From Erysipelotrichaceae bacterium (GTDB lineage: Bacteria > Bacillota_I > Bacilli_A > ML615J-28 > CAG-313), in NCBI GenBank assembly GCA_015059015.1, contig SVBG01000006.1, forward strand, positions 62,001 through 126,000: a stretch of DNA of 64,000 nt, read 5' to 3'. Shown piece by piece: positions 8,599 to 18,900 of the stretch. The notes under the pieces were generated by a model. It was not told where the DNA came from and did not search any database. It was given only the letters and a program-made list of their open reading frames with translations. How positions within the stretch are numbered: position 1 is the first letter of the stretch; every line of letters begins with the position of its first letter. Both the position numbers and the translations under genes were made by a program.

Positions 8599-8607
8599 TG
8601 ATATAAT
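8599..8607 (+). promoter_or_regulatory. Extended -10 promoter of the DUF4143 ATPase pseudogene
   Basis: TGA plus TATAAT (8602-8607), followed after about 15 bases by the AAAGGGG ribosome binding site of the gene at 8634. Confidence 0.5.
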
Positions 8608-8633
8608 ATAATTAAATAAGAAAGGGGTTTATT

Positions 8634-9981
8634 ATGCTATTAAGAAAAATTGAATCACAGATTAATTATTGGATAAATAATAGTAATAAAGCTTTACTTA
8701 TAAATGGTGTTCGTCAAGCTGGTAAGACATTTATTATTCGTAAATGTCTTGAAGAAAATGGTTGTCATTTTGTTGAATTTAATTTGCTTAAAGAACCTAA
8801 AATTGTTGAAATTTTAGAATCTTCATTAAGTATTGATGATATAATTTTAAAATTGTCTTTATATAGTGAACAAAGAATAATTCCATATGAAACTATTATA
8901 TTTTTTGATGAAATACAAAAGTATAAAGAAATAGTAACTAAAATTAAATTTTTAGTTGAAGATAACCGTTTTGATATGTACTAAGTGGTTCATTGTTGGG
9001 TGTTGAAATTACTAATTTAAAATCAGCACCTGTAGGATATTTACAAACAATTACTATGTATCCACTTGATTTTGAAGAATTTTTACAAGTATTCAATATT
9101 TCTGATGAAATTAAAAAAGTGTTAAAAACTTCGTTTATGGAAAAAAACTTGTAGATACATTTATTCATGATAAACTAATGGAAATGTTTCGCTTATATCT
9201 TATCATAGGTGGAATGCCTGCTGCAGTACAGAAGTATGTAGAAACAGGAAATATTGATGACGTTATCATAGAGCATAATTCAATCATTGAACAATATAAA
9301 CTTGATTTTACACAATATGAAGAGGAAAATAAAAAAATTCAACTATCATACATTTATGAAATGATTCCTTCTGAATTTAATGAAAAGAATAAGAGATTTA
9401 AAATATCGGATATTAATAAAAATATAAGATTAGAAAAAGTAGAAAATAGTTTTACTTGGTTAATTAAAGCAGGTGTTGCGTTACCAATATATAATGTAAC
9501 TGAACCTCTTGTGCCACTTCAATTAAATGAAAAGCAATCTTTATTTAAATTATTTTTATTTGATGTGGGACTTCTTACAACAATGTATGGTAAAGCAACT
9601 AAGTTTAAGATTATTAATAGTTATAAAGACATTAATTATGGATCAGTATTTGAAAACTTTGCTGCCCAAGAACTAATTGCCCATGGATTTAAAGGTTATT
9701 ATTATCAAAGTAAAAAAAATGGTGAATTAGATTTTGTTATTGAATATAATGGAAAAGTATTGCCTTTAGAAATAAAAAGTGGTAAGGACTATGAAAAACA
9801 TTCTGCTTTAAATAATGTTATGAAATTACCAAATTATAATATTAAACAAGCTTTTGTATTTACTGATTATAATGTTTCAACAAAAAATAATATAATTTAT
9901 TATCCAATTTATATGTTAATGTTTCTTTTAAATGATGATTTTGAAATTAAAATTCCAAATGTTAGACATTTATCATTTTAA
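8634..9981 (+). pseudogene. AAA ATPase with DUF4143, broken by two one-base deletions
   Basis: The first frame (8634-8984, 116 residues) has a P-loop GVRQAGKT and the Walker B-like segment IIFFDEIQKY. The homology then moves to another frame: LSGSLLGVEITNLKSAPVGY... is read from about 8980 to 9150. It then moves again to 9178-9981 (IIGGMPAAVQKY, then DUF4143 and the C-terminal nuclease-like block GELDFVIEYNGKVLPLEIKSG). One missing T near 8976 and one missing A in the A-run at 9139-9145 would restore a single protein of about 449 residues, normal for this family. Family members are common in bacteria and of uncertain function. Whether the breaks are real or assembly errors cannot be told here. 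Confidence 0.85.
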
Positions 9982-10068
9982 TAATTATTTAAAAATAAAA
10001 AATATTTTAAATTTATGTCACAAAATTAATATATTCTTTGTTTTATAGGTGAAAGGAAGGTATTACCT

Positions 10069-11841
10069 ATGAGACAAAGAATTTTTAGTTTAAGTACAAT
10101 TATTTTAACTGTTATATTTACATGTTTAGTTTTAACTTCATGTATGGCTGCTAATGATAAGAACGCTGGAGGTTGGTATCCTAATGAATCCCCAAATTAT
10201 GCTCCTGATTATGATGGTGAAGAAGATTTTATGTTTGGTGAATCATATAATCAAATTACTGAAAATCCATTCTATAATACAAGTTATCAAAGTAGTAGTT
10301 ATTTTAGTATGGATTCATTTACTGCATCTTATGCTAATTTAAGAAGATATATTGAGAATAATCAAGCATTAAATGGAAATGTTATTAAGACTGATGAACT
10401 TATTAATTATTTTAATTATGATTTAGAAACTCCAGAAGATGGTGAAACATTTAAAGTAACTTCTGAAATGAGTGTTGCTCCATGGAATGATGCTCATCAT
10501 GTAATTACAATTGGTGTTGCTACAGAAGAAGCAGAATATATTGAATCAGTTGGAAACAATGTTGTATTCTTAATTGATTCATCTGGATCAATGTCTTCAT
10601 CTAATAAGTTACCTTTATTAAAAGAAGCATTCTTATTATTGTTAGAAAAACTTAATCCAAATGATCGAATTTCTATTGTAACATATGCCTCAGGTGTAAG
10701 TGTTAAAGCGGATGGTATGTATGCTGATCAAAAATTACAATTATCAAAAATAATTGATCGTTTAACTGCAAGTGGAGGAACAAATGGTTCTGGTGGTATT
10801 CAAAAAGCGTATGAACTTGCTGAAAAATATTTTGTTCCAGGTGGTATTAATAGAGTAGTTCTTGCAACAGATGGTGATTTTAATATTGGTATTTCTAATA
10901 ATGAACAACTAAAGACATTTATTCAAGAAAAAGCTGCATCAGGTGTTTATTTATCAGTACTTGGATTTGGTATGGGTAATTATCAAGATTCTAAAGTTGA
11001 AACACTTGCTAAATATGGTAATGGTTTGTATGCTTATGTTGATAACTTACAAGAAGCTAAGAAAGTACTTGTTGATGATTTTAATAAAACAATGATTACT
11101 GTTGCAAAAGATGTTAAGAATAAAGTAACATTTAATCCTGAACTTGTTGAAAGTTATCGTTTAATTGGTTATGAAAATAAAACTATTTCACAAGAAGATT
11201 TTGAAAATGAAGAAGCTGATGCTGGTGAACTTGGTAGTGGACATCAAACATTAGTAACTTATGAAGTAGTATTAAAACCTAATATGTATAGTTCAATTCA
11301 AGAGGTGTTTAATCTTCAAATTAATTATAAAGATCCTACTTCTAATGAATCTAAAACTTTTGTTTATTCTGCAACTGATGCTGATTTAAATAATAAAGAA
11401 GTATCTGATGATCATAAATTTGTGCTTTGTTTAGTTGAGTTTTCATTAATCTTAAGAAATTCTGTATATCGTGGTACTGCAAGTTATGAAAATTTATTAA
11501 ATAGATTATCTTTATTAGATTCTGTTAGAACAGATGAATTAAGATATGAATTTGCTAGTTTAGCAAGAACTGCATTTGAAAGAAAGTTAGTTGCTCATCC
11601 TGCATATGAAAATAACCCTTTAGATGGTATAATCGTTAAAATTTATACATCATTTGGTTGTATTAATGCAAGATATGAATATGGTAGTGAAATTAATTAT
11701 ACTACTGTAATGCTTAATTTATTTGGTAAAGTTCCTTCAAATAAAGTGTTTAGAGTATGTACCGATAGTGGAATGACTTTAGAACTTACTCCAAGACAAG
11801 TTACTTATGATATGGAAATTTATGTTGTAGAGGTTAAATAA
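10069..11841 (+). CDS. VWA-domain lipoprotein (YfbK-like)
   Basis: The 590-residue protein has a lipoprotein signal peptide with lipobox LTSC. An N-terminal segment (about residues 80-160, ending ETPEDGETFKV...APWND) is typical of YfbK-type proteins. The von Willebrand A domain follows, with MIDAS DSSGS at 170-174, the threonine in GGTNGSGGI and ATDGDFN. The C-terminal part resembles DUF3520. VWA domains bind a metal and a protein ligand; here the protein is anchored outside the membrane and its partner is unknown. AAGGAAGG precedes the start. The lipoprotein gene at 11862 follows after 20 bp and is probably co-transcribed. Confidence 0.85.
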   Translation: MRQRIFSLSTIILTVIFTCLVLTSCMAANDKNAGGWYPNESPNYAPDYDGEEDFMFGESYNQITENPFYNTSYQSSSYFSMDSFTASYANLRRYIENNQALNGNVIKTDELINYFNYDLETPEDGETFKVTSEMSVAPWNDAHHVITIGVATEEAEYIESVGNNVVFLIDSSGSMSSSNKLPLLKEAFLLLLEKLNPNDRISIVTYASGVSVKADGMYADQKLQLSKIIDRLTASGGTNGSGGIQKAYELAEKYFVPGGINRVVLATDGDFNIGISNNEQLKTFIQEKAASGVYLSVLGFGMGNYQDSKVETLAKYGNGLYAYVDNLQEAKKVLVDDFNKTMITVAKDVKNKVTFNPELVESYRLIGYENKTISQEDFENEEADAGELGSGHQTLVTYEVVLKPNMYSSIQEVFNLQINYKDPTSNESKTFVYSATDADLNNKEVSDDHKFVLCLVEFSLILRNSVYRGTASYENLLNRLSLLDSVRTDELRYEFASLARTAFERKLVAHPAYENNPLDGIIVKIYTSFGCINARYEYGSEINYTTVMLNLFGKVPSNKVFRVCTDSGMTLELTPRQVTYDMEIYVVEVK

Positions 11842-11861
11842 GAACTTAGGAAACATTATAA

Positions 11862-12788
11862 ATGAAAAAAATTATATATTTAATTATTTGTTTGTTTAGT
11901 GGATTATTATTATTTAGTTGTTCTGCATCAAACATAAAAACATATTCTGGTACTCCTATTTTATCTTTAGAATATGTAAGTATTGATTATATGGGTGGTT
12001 CAACACGAAAATATATTTTCGATTTTGAAAAGAATGAACTTTATTTAGAATCAGAAATACCTTCTTTTGATGAAGAATCTATTTATGATTTTGTAACTGA
12101 TGTTAATAAACTAAAAACTTTTACCGAAGAAGAAGAGATAACTTTAATTAATAAATTATATACTTATGGTTTATTTAAAATTAAAGATAACTATAAAGCA
12201 CCTTCTGGAATAATGGATGGCGGAGGATGGAATTTAGCAGTCGAGTATAGTGATGGCAATAAAAAAGTATCAAAAGGATCTAATAATAGTCCTAAAAAAG
12301 TTTTTAAAAATTGTGCTACAGCATTTTATGATATTTGTGGTGATGGTATTGTAGCATATGTTTCAAGAGAATATTATTTACCACCGAAAGTTGGTTATTC
12401 TTTTAAAACAGATAATATGTTATATAGCTCAGATTCTTTAGTAAAAATGGTAAACTATAAATGGAATAATTTCGAATCTTTAGATAATAGTATTTATGAA
12501 ATTAATGAAAATGCTGACTTTGATTATGAATTTTATCCTAATATTAATTGTAAAATAGTACTGGATACGCATAATTACAATAATGCATATTCATATAAAA
12601 AGTTTAAAAAGTGTATTGTTATATCTTATGATTATAATAAAGATTTAACAAATGAAAATATATTATATGATGATGGATGGTTTAAACAAATATCTATAGA
12701 CATTGAATATAATAAAATTTATGTAATAAGACTAGAGTTTAAAAATGGAGATTATGTAGAGTATACATTTAATTCTCTAATAAAATAA
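11862..12788 (+). CDS. Lipoprotein of unknown function
   Basis: The 308-residue protein has a clear lipoprotein signal (MKKIIYLIICLFSGLLLFSC). The rest is rich in Tyr, Asn and Lys with no motif I recognise; segments such as LALEYVSIDYMGGS-like strands suggest a beta-rich extracellular fold. It follows the VWA lipoprotein by 20 bp and the pair ends at a strong terminator, so it may be a surface partner of the VWA protein. That link rests on position alone. Confidence 0.7.
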   Translation: MKKIIYLIICLFSGLLLFSCSASNIKTYSGTPILSLEYVSIDYMGGSTRKYIFDFEKNELYLESEIPSFDEESIYDFVTDVNKLKTFTEEEEITLINKLYTYGLFKIKDNYKAPSGIMDGGGWNLAVEYSDGNKKVSKGSNNSPKKVFKNCATAFYDICGDGIVAYVSREYYLPPKVGYSFKTDNMLYSSDSLVKMVNYKWNNFESLDNSIYEINENADFDYEFYPNINCKIVLDTHNYNNAYSYKKFKKCIVISYDYNKDLTNENILYDDGWFKQISIDIEYNKIYVIRLEFKNGDYVEYTFNSLIK

Positions 12789-12794
12789 TTATTT

Positions 12795-12828
12795 TCCCTT
12801 ATCTATTAACGATAGGGGATTTTTTTTG
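12795..12828 (+). terminator. Intrinsic terminator after the VWA lipoprotein pair
   Basis: TCCCTTATC (12795-12803) pairs with GATAGGGGA (12811-12819), with one G-U pair, followed by an eight-base T-run. Confidence 0.85.
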
Positions 12829-12856
12829 TAAAAATATGAAATAAATTATAATAATA

Positions 12857-12865
12857 TGTTATACT
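12857..12865 (+). promoter_or_regulatory. Extended -10 promoter of the oligopeptidase operon
   Basis: TGT plus TATACT (12860-12865), then a short leader with TGGAGG before the ATG at 12896. Confidence 0.45.
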
Positions 12866-12895
12866 AATTACATATAATAATGGAGGATTAATATT

Positions 12896-14671
12896 ATGAA
12901 CATGACATGGAATCTTGAAATTATGTATAAAGGATATGATGATCCTAAATATATAAAAGATAATGAAAGAGTATTAGAATTAATTAAAGAATTAAATGAT
13001 TCAGTAAAAAAACTAAATAAAGAAAATGCAGTTAATTGTATTGAAAAAAATATTAAGTTAGAAGAAGAATTTAATAAAGTAATAATGGAATTATTTAGTT
13101 ATTCATCACTTCGTGCAGCTACTAATGTTAATGATTATGAAGCACTTGGTGAAATGGGAAAACTTCAAATGGTATTACAAGAAACAGTTGAAGCAAGTGT
13201 TCTATTTACTAAGTTTTTAAAAGATTTGGATTTAGATGAATTAGCTAAACAAAGTGATGTAATTAAAACATATTTATTTATATTAAAAAGTAATCAAGAA
13301 GAAGCAAAACATATGCTTTCTGATAAAGAAGAAATTCTTGCAAGTAAATTAAGACTTGTTGGTTCAAACTCTTGGGGTGATTTACAAGGGCAACTTACTG
13401 CAAACTTAAGTATTAAAGTAGAAGGTTTTGAAGAAAATATGCCGTTATCTGCAGTAAGAAATCTTGCGTATGATCATAGTGAGAAAGTTAGAAAAGCTGC
13501 ATATGAAGCAGAACTTGGAGCATATAAACAAATTGAAGATAGTGTTGCTATGGCACTTAATAATATTAAGCGTGAAGTTAATATTATGATGCCTCTACGT
13601 GGATATGAAGATGCACTTGATAAGACTCTTAAACAATCACGTATGAGTAAGGCTACTTTAGATGCAATGATCGCTGCAATTAAAGAAGAAGCTCCTAAAT
13701 TTAGAGAATATTTTAAACTTAAAGCGAAAGCTCTTGGTCATAAAAATGGACTTCCTTTCTATGATTTATTTGCACCAATGGGAAGTATGCATAAAACATA
13801 TACAATTGAAGAAGCTAAAGATTTAGTACTTGATGTGTATGGATCATTTTCTAAATCATTATATGAATTAGGACGTGAAGCATTTGAGAATAGATGGATT
13901 GATGTTTTACCTCATGAAGGTAAAAGTGGTGGAGCATTCTGTGCTGGTCTTGATAATCATAATGAAAGTCGTGTACTTACTAATTTTACAGGTAGTCTTA
14001 GTGATGTTCAAACACTTGCTCATGAACTAGGTCATGCATATCATGGAAGAGTAGTTTTAGATAATGCACCACTAAACCGTGATTATCCAATGCCACTTGC
14101 AGAAACTGCATCAATTATGTGTCAAACTTTAATGGCTAAAAAGATGATTAATGATTTGACTGATCCTAATGAATTACTAACAGTTGTAGAAGAATCACTT
14201 CAAGAAGATTCACAATGTGTAATTGATATTTTATCTAGATTTATATTTGAATCAAAAGTACTAGAACAACCTATTGCACGTCCTTTATCAGCATCTGATA
14301 TGTGCGAGTTTATGTTAGATGCACAAGATGAAAGTTATGGAGATGGACTTGATCCTGAATATAAACATGCGTATATGTGGTTATGTAAAAGTCATTATTA
14401 TAGTGCAGGACTTAATTTCTACAATTGGCCATATGCATTTGGGCTATTATTTGGTAAAGGTTTATATAAACAATATTTAAAAGATAAAGAAAAATTTGTT
14501 AAAAACTATGATCAAATGTTAAGAAATACAGGCTTTATGTCGGTTGAAGATGTTGCAGCATTTATGAATATTGATGTAACAAAGAAAGATTTCTGGATTG
14601 AAAGTTTGAAATTTATTGAAGAAGATATTGATTTATTTGAAAAATTATTAAAAGAAACTAAGGCAATTTAG
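12896..14671 (+). CDS. M3-family oligoendopeptidase (PepF-like)
   Basis: The 591-residue, all-helical protein contains the zinc-protease motif HELGH (376-380; His376, Glu377, His380) in TLAHELGHAYHG, with the downstream glutamate helix PLAETASI, as in M3 (thimet/PepF) peptidases. The first about 120 residues form the PepF_N-like helical lid. These enzymes degrade short peptides in the cytosol after transporter uptake or protein turnover. The gene has its own extended -10 promoter. A DUF1294 gene begins one base after its stop, so at least three genes share the transcript. Confidence 0.93.
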   Translation: MNMTWNLEIMYKGYDDPKYIKDNERVLELIKELNDSVKKLNKENAVNCIEKNIKLEEEFNKVIMELFSYSSLRAATNVNDYEALGEMGKLQMVLQETVEASVLFTKFLKDLDLDELAKQSDVIKTYLFILKSNQEEAKHMLSDKEEILASKLRLVGSNSWGDLQGQLTANLSIKVEGFEENMPLSAVRNLAYDHSEKVRKAAYEAELGAYKQIEDSVAMALNNIKREVNIMMPLRGYEDALDKTLKQSRMSKATLDAMIAAIKEEAPKFREYFKLKAKALGHKNGLPFYDLFAPMGSMHKTYTIEEAKDLVLDVYGSFSKSLYELGREAFENRWIDVLPHEGKSGGAFCAGLDNHNESRVLTNFTGSLSDVQTLAHELGHAYHGRVVLDNAPLNRDYPMPLAETASIMCQTLMAKKMINDLTDPNELLTVVEESLQEDSQCVIDILSRFIFESKVLEQPIARPLSASDMCEFMLDAQDESYGDGLDPEYKHAYMWLCKSHYYSAGLNFYNWPYAFGLLFGKGLYKQYLKDKEKFVKNYDQMLRNTGFMSVEDVAAFMNIDVTKKDFWIESLKFIEEDIDLFEKLLKETKAI

Positions 14672-14672
14672 T

Positions 14673-14975
14673 ATGACATATCATCAAATAGTGTTGTTAG
14701 TTTATGGATGTTATTTATTATTCTTTTCTTTAATAACATTTATTTTATTTTTAATTGATAAAAGTTTTGCAAAAAAAGAAGGACATAAGCGTATTAAAGA
14801 AAAAACTTTATTATTCTTTTGTTCTATTGGTGGTGGAATAGGTGGATATTTTGGAAGAATACTAGGTCATCATAAAACTAAAAAAATATATTTCTCATTA
14901 ATTATTAATCTTACATTGTTATTACAATTAATGATTTTAGGTGCAATGTTAACCTTAATAATTGTTAATAAGTAG
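14673..14975 (+). CDS. DUF1294 membrane protein
   Basis: The 100-residue protein has three membrane segments. Between the first and second is the DUF1294 signature: IDKSFAKKEGHKRIKEKTL, GGGIGGYFG and GHHKTKK. The function of the family is unknown. The gene starts one base after the oligopeptidase stop, so it is translationally linked. Confidence 0.8.
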   Translation: MTYHQIVLLVYGCYLLFFSLITFILFLIDKSFAKKEGHKRIKEKTLLFFCSIGGGIGGYFGRILGHHKTKKIYFSLIINLTLLLQLMILGAMLTLIIVNK

Positions 14976-14991
14976 AATTTAGGAGAATAAT

Positions 14992-15207
14992 ATGGATAAT
15001 AAAACTTCTTTAGAAAAATCTCATTCAAAATGGTCTAATTTTAAACTTACTTGCCTTTGTATTTTAATTACATTATCAATTTCATCGTTATGGGTATTGA
15101 TAAGTTTTAAAGACTATTTTAGATTTGTTAGTTTTGTAATTGTAGGATTTAGTAGTATAGCAATATTAGTGTTGTCAATTATTTTATTGTCAAAATTTAA
15201 AAGATAA
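14992..15207 (+). CDS. Small two-span membrane protein
   Basis: The 71-residue product has two hydrophobic segments (about 15-35 and 43-66) separated by a short basic/aromatic turn. It has no family I recognise. It follows the DUF1294 gene by 16 bp with a GGAG ribosome binding site, so it probably belongs to the same transcript. Confidence 0.6.
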   Translation: MDNKTSLEKSHSKWSNFKLTCLCILITLSISSLWVLISFKDYFRFVSFVIVGFSSIAILVLSIILLSKFKR

Positions 15208-15243
15208 AAAAATTATATATTTACAACATATATTTTAAAAATA

Positions 15244-15252
15244 TGATATAAT
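15244..15252 (+). promoter_or_regulatory. Extended -10 promoter before the gene at 15316
   Basis: TGA plus TATAAT (15247-15252). About 65 bp separate it from the start codon, filled with 11-bp AT-only direct repeats (ATATATTTATA at about 15270-15292) of unknown meaning. Confidence 0.5.
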
Positions 15253-15315
15253 AAGTGTATAAATATAATATATTTATAATATATTTATAATATTAGGAAA
15301 AGAGGTAAAAATAAA

Positions 15316-15867
15316 ATGGCAAAAAGTAGTATGAACATGATTAGTTTAATGAATTATGCATGGGATCAAAGAGGAAAGGTAACTGCTGAAGTTTATCAAG
15401 ATCAATGCAGAAATTTACTTTCTCATGCTTATGCAGATTTAACTAACATGTATAATGATTATTGTGCACGTCAAGGTGTAAAAAATGAAGATTTAATTTT
15501 CTATACATTCCAAGAAATTTTTGTATTCATTATGTTAAGTGATGGCGATTTCTTACAAGGTGAATATGATGCTTACTGCAAATATTGTAAATATGCTGGA
15601 TTCCAAGCATTATCAGTAGCTGATTGTAGAGCATTATATGGTCGTACAAGTGTTGAAAAAATTGCACAAGATATTAGTTTCTTATCACAACTTCGTGATG
15701 CTATTGAACCTTCTAAATATGAAGCAATGGTTCTTGCATTCTGTTATTTATGCTTACATGGCGACAAAGCTATGGATGAAAATGAATACTATATCTTAAG
15801 ATGCTTCTTTGAACCTGGATATGACTATGCTCCAAGTTCATGGCAACAATTTAAAGACGAATGGTAA
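15316..15867 (+). CDS. Helical cytosolic protein, possibly TerB-like
   Basis: The 183-residue protein is predicted helical and has no signal peptide. Two acidic segments, LSDGDFLQGEYDAY and HGDKAMDENEYYIL, resemble the paired acidic helices of TerB-like domains, which bind metals in tellurite-resistance proteins. The similarity is by eye and weak, so the function is open. The gene is a single unit between its own extended -10 promoter and a terminator at 15879, with GAGG as ribosome binding site. Confidence 0.6.
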   Translation: MAKSSMNMISLMNYAWDQRGKVTAEVYQDQCRNLLSHAYADLTNMYNDYCARQGVKNEDLIFYTFQEIFVFIMLSDGDFLQGEYDAYCKYCKYAGFQALSVADCRALYGRTSVEKIAQDISFLSQLRDAIEPSKYEAMVLAFCYLCLHGDKAMDENEYYILRCFFEPGYDYAPSSWQQFKDEW

Positions 15868-15878
15868 AATAAAATTAG

Positions 15879-15908
15879 ACTGTTATGATTTGTTCATAAC
15901 AGTTTTTT
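15879..15908 (+). terminator. Intrinsic terminator
   Basis: ACTGTTATGA (15879-15888) pairs perfectly with TCATAACAGT (15894-15903), followed by a six-base T-run. Confidence 0.85.
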
Positions 15909-15921
15909 CTTTTGTTTTGAT

Positions 15922-15935
15922 AGAAAACGTTTGCA
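15922..15935. promoter_or_regulatory. CcpA cre-like site overlapping the -35 box
   Basis: AGAAAACGTTTGCA fits the cre pattern TGNAANCGNWNNCW at all positions except the first. It overlaps the -35 element, which would fit catabolite repression of the amidase gene. CcpA itself is not seen in the window. Confidence 0.3.
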
Positions 15936-15959
15936 AATATATCTGAAATATGATATAAT
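15931..15959 (+). promoter_or_regulatory. Strong promoter of the surface amidase gene
   Basis: TTGCAA (15931-15936), a 17-bp spacer and TATAAT (15954-15959), with TGA before the -10 box, give a near-consensus extended promoter. The TTGCAAATA word at the -35 recurs upstream of the T-box and second leader. Confidence 0.75.
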
Positions 15960-15986
15960 TATACTGTAAAAAGGAGAATAATATAA

Positions 15987-18900
15987 ATGAAAAAATTTAC
16001 TAAATTTTTATTTGTTCTTTTACTAGGTGCTATTTCTTTATTTGCATCTTGTAAAAAAGAAATTAAAGAAGTAACTTTTACAAATGTTCCTACTACAATG
16101 TATATTAATGATTCATTTACAGTGGAATATTCTAAACAAGACAAAGTAACAGTTGAATTTACAAGTAGTAATTCAAGTGTTGCTACAGTTGCTGGTGAAA
16201 AAGTTACTGCTGTTGCTGTTGGTGAATTTACATTAACTGCTACATTTACATTAGGTAAAAATACAAAAGAATATACATTTGATATTACTGTTAAACAAAG
16301 TACTTTTGCTGTAACTTATGAAAATGATGGTAGTTATGCAGACAAAACTAATGTTACAACATATTCAGTTAAATCTCTACCTGTTGCTTTAGTTAATCCA
16401 ACAAAAGATGGTTATACTTTTGCAGGTTGGTATTTAAATGATGTAAAAGTAACTGAAATTCCTGCTGGTACAACTGGTGATATTAAATTAGTTGCTAAAT
16501 GGGCTGAAGTTAGTTATAACATCAATTATCAATTAGATGGTGGTGTAAATGCTGAAGCTAATCCTGCTACTTATACAGTTTTAGATGAAGTTACATTAGC
16601 TGAACCTACTAAAGAAGGTTATAATTTCTTAGGTTGGTATTTAGATAATGAATTAGTAACTAAAATTGCATTAGGTACAACTGGTGATGTTGAAGTTATT
16701 GCTAAATGGGAAGTTGTTGGTTATGGCATTACATACAATCTTGATGGTGGTGTAAATGCTGAAACTAATCCAAGTGCATTTACAATTAATGATGAAGTAG
16801 TATTAGCTGCTCCTACAAAAACTGGTTATAATTTCTTAGGTTGGTACTTAGATGATGCATGTACTGTAAGTTTAGAAAAAATTGAAAATGGTACTACTAA
16901 TAATGTAGAAGTATATGCTAAATGGGAACTTGCAAATTATAATATTACTTATAATTTAGATGGTGGTTCTAATGATGGATCAAATCCTGCTACATTTACA
17001 GTTGAAGATGAAGTAGTATTAGCTGCTCCTACAAAATCTGGATATGATTTCTTAGGTTGGTATTTAGATGATGCATATACTGTAAGTTTGGAAAAAATTG
17101 AAAAAGGTACAATTGGTGATTTAACAGTTTATGCTAAATGGGAAAAAATAAAGGTAACAAAAACTATTAAATATCAATTAGATGGTGGCATTAATCCTAC
17201 TGATGCACCTACATCATATGTTGTTGGTGAAGGTTGTAAGCTTCCTGTCCCAACTAAAGAAGGTTATAATTTCTTAGGTTGGACAACTTCTAAAACATCT
17301 TCAAACTATATAACTGAAATTTCTAAAACATATTCATATAATGCTGTTTTATATGCACATTGGGAAAAGATTAAAGTTTATAGTGAAATTGAATATGTAT
17401 TAGATGGTGGTGAATTAATAACTATTGGTGATGTTTCTAAATATGTTGAAGGTGAAGAATTTGTTTTACCTGTTCCTACACAAGATGGATTTACGTTCCT
17501 AGGTTGGAGCTTAAAAGAAGATTCTACAGAATTTATTAAAGCTATCCCTGCAACTTCTACTGGTAAAGTAACAGTTTATGCAAACTGGGAAGAATATCAA
17601 GAACCAGTTGTTGGTGAACCATTTACAGTTAATTATGAACTAAATGGTGGTGAATGGTCATGGACTACTGGTACAGTTTCTGATGCTGCTAAAGGTATTG
17701 ATGCTGTTTCTAATTTACCAGAAATCTTTATGGCTGACTTCTATACTTACTTACTTGAAAATAATCTACTTTCTTCTAGTAAAGTTTCATCAAAAATCCA
17801 TGTAAGTACTTGGGCTGCATTTAGTGCCAATAATGGTGACCCAGTAGCATTATATAATACTACTTCTACTGTAAAAACTGGTGCTGCTGATGGTTATAGT
17901 GAATTATTCTTTGATAGTGTTAATGGTTATGAAGCTGTTGGTGGTTTCTTAGGTACTAGTCCTTATAAAGAAAAATATGCTAATGTTACTAAACATATGA
18001 TTCAAATGACTTTATATAGATATCCTTCTGTTCCAGTTACTGATAAAACATTTAAAGCTGGTGCTGGTTTCGTTCTAGATGGTTATTTCTATGGTACTCA
18101 AGGTTTACTTGCAACTTCTAAAGCTAATTATGCTGAATTTAATGCATTACGTGCTGTAATTCCTACTCCAACTGTTAGTTATGAAGGTAGTACACCTACT
18201 GAAAATAGCTATTTAGTTACTGAAGGTGTTGGTGGTACTGAATTAAAATTAGTTGCTCCTGTTAAAGAAGGACATATGTTCTTAGGTTGGTATAATAATC
18301 CTTCATTTGAAGGTGAAGCAGTAACAAGTGTTGAATTTGGTTGTACATTATATGCTTATTGGTATGATTTAAATGCAGCTGCTCCTACATTTGATATTGA
18401 TTATGTATTAAATGGTGGTGGACTTCCTGAAGATGCTCCTTTAGTATATGCTCAATTTGAAGGTGTTACTTTACCTAAACCTACTAAGAAAGGTTATACA
18501 TTTGTTGGTTGGTCAACTGATGAAGAAGGCTTAGAAACTATTACTAAGATTCCTGCAACTGCTCGTGGTAAATTTACTGTTTATGCAAACTGGGTTGAAG
18601 GAGAAGATGAAATTTATAAGATTACTTATGTTTACGAAGAAGGAAATCTTCCTACAAGAACTCCAAGTTCATTAGATGAAGTTAGAGAATATGTATTTAC
18701 TTCATATTATAATTGGTTAAAACCAAGTGAAGATTATGAAACATTCAAAACTAATGTAATTAATCAATGGAAAGGTCAACAATCACAAGGAAATTACAAG
18801 TTCTATAAACAAGGTGGAAAAGACACTATTGATGAAGCTTATTTCTGTAATGCTTCTGAAAACTTTGAAGAATGGAATGCATGGTTTACAGTATTTGATG

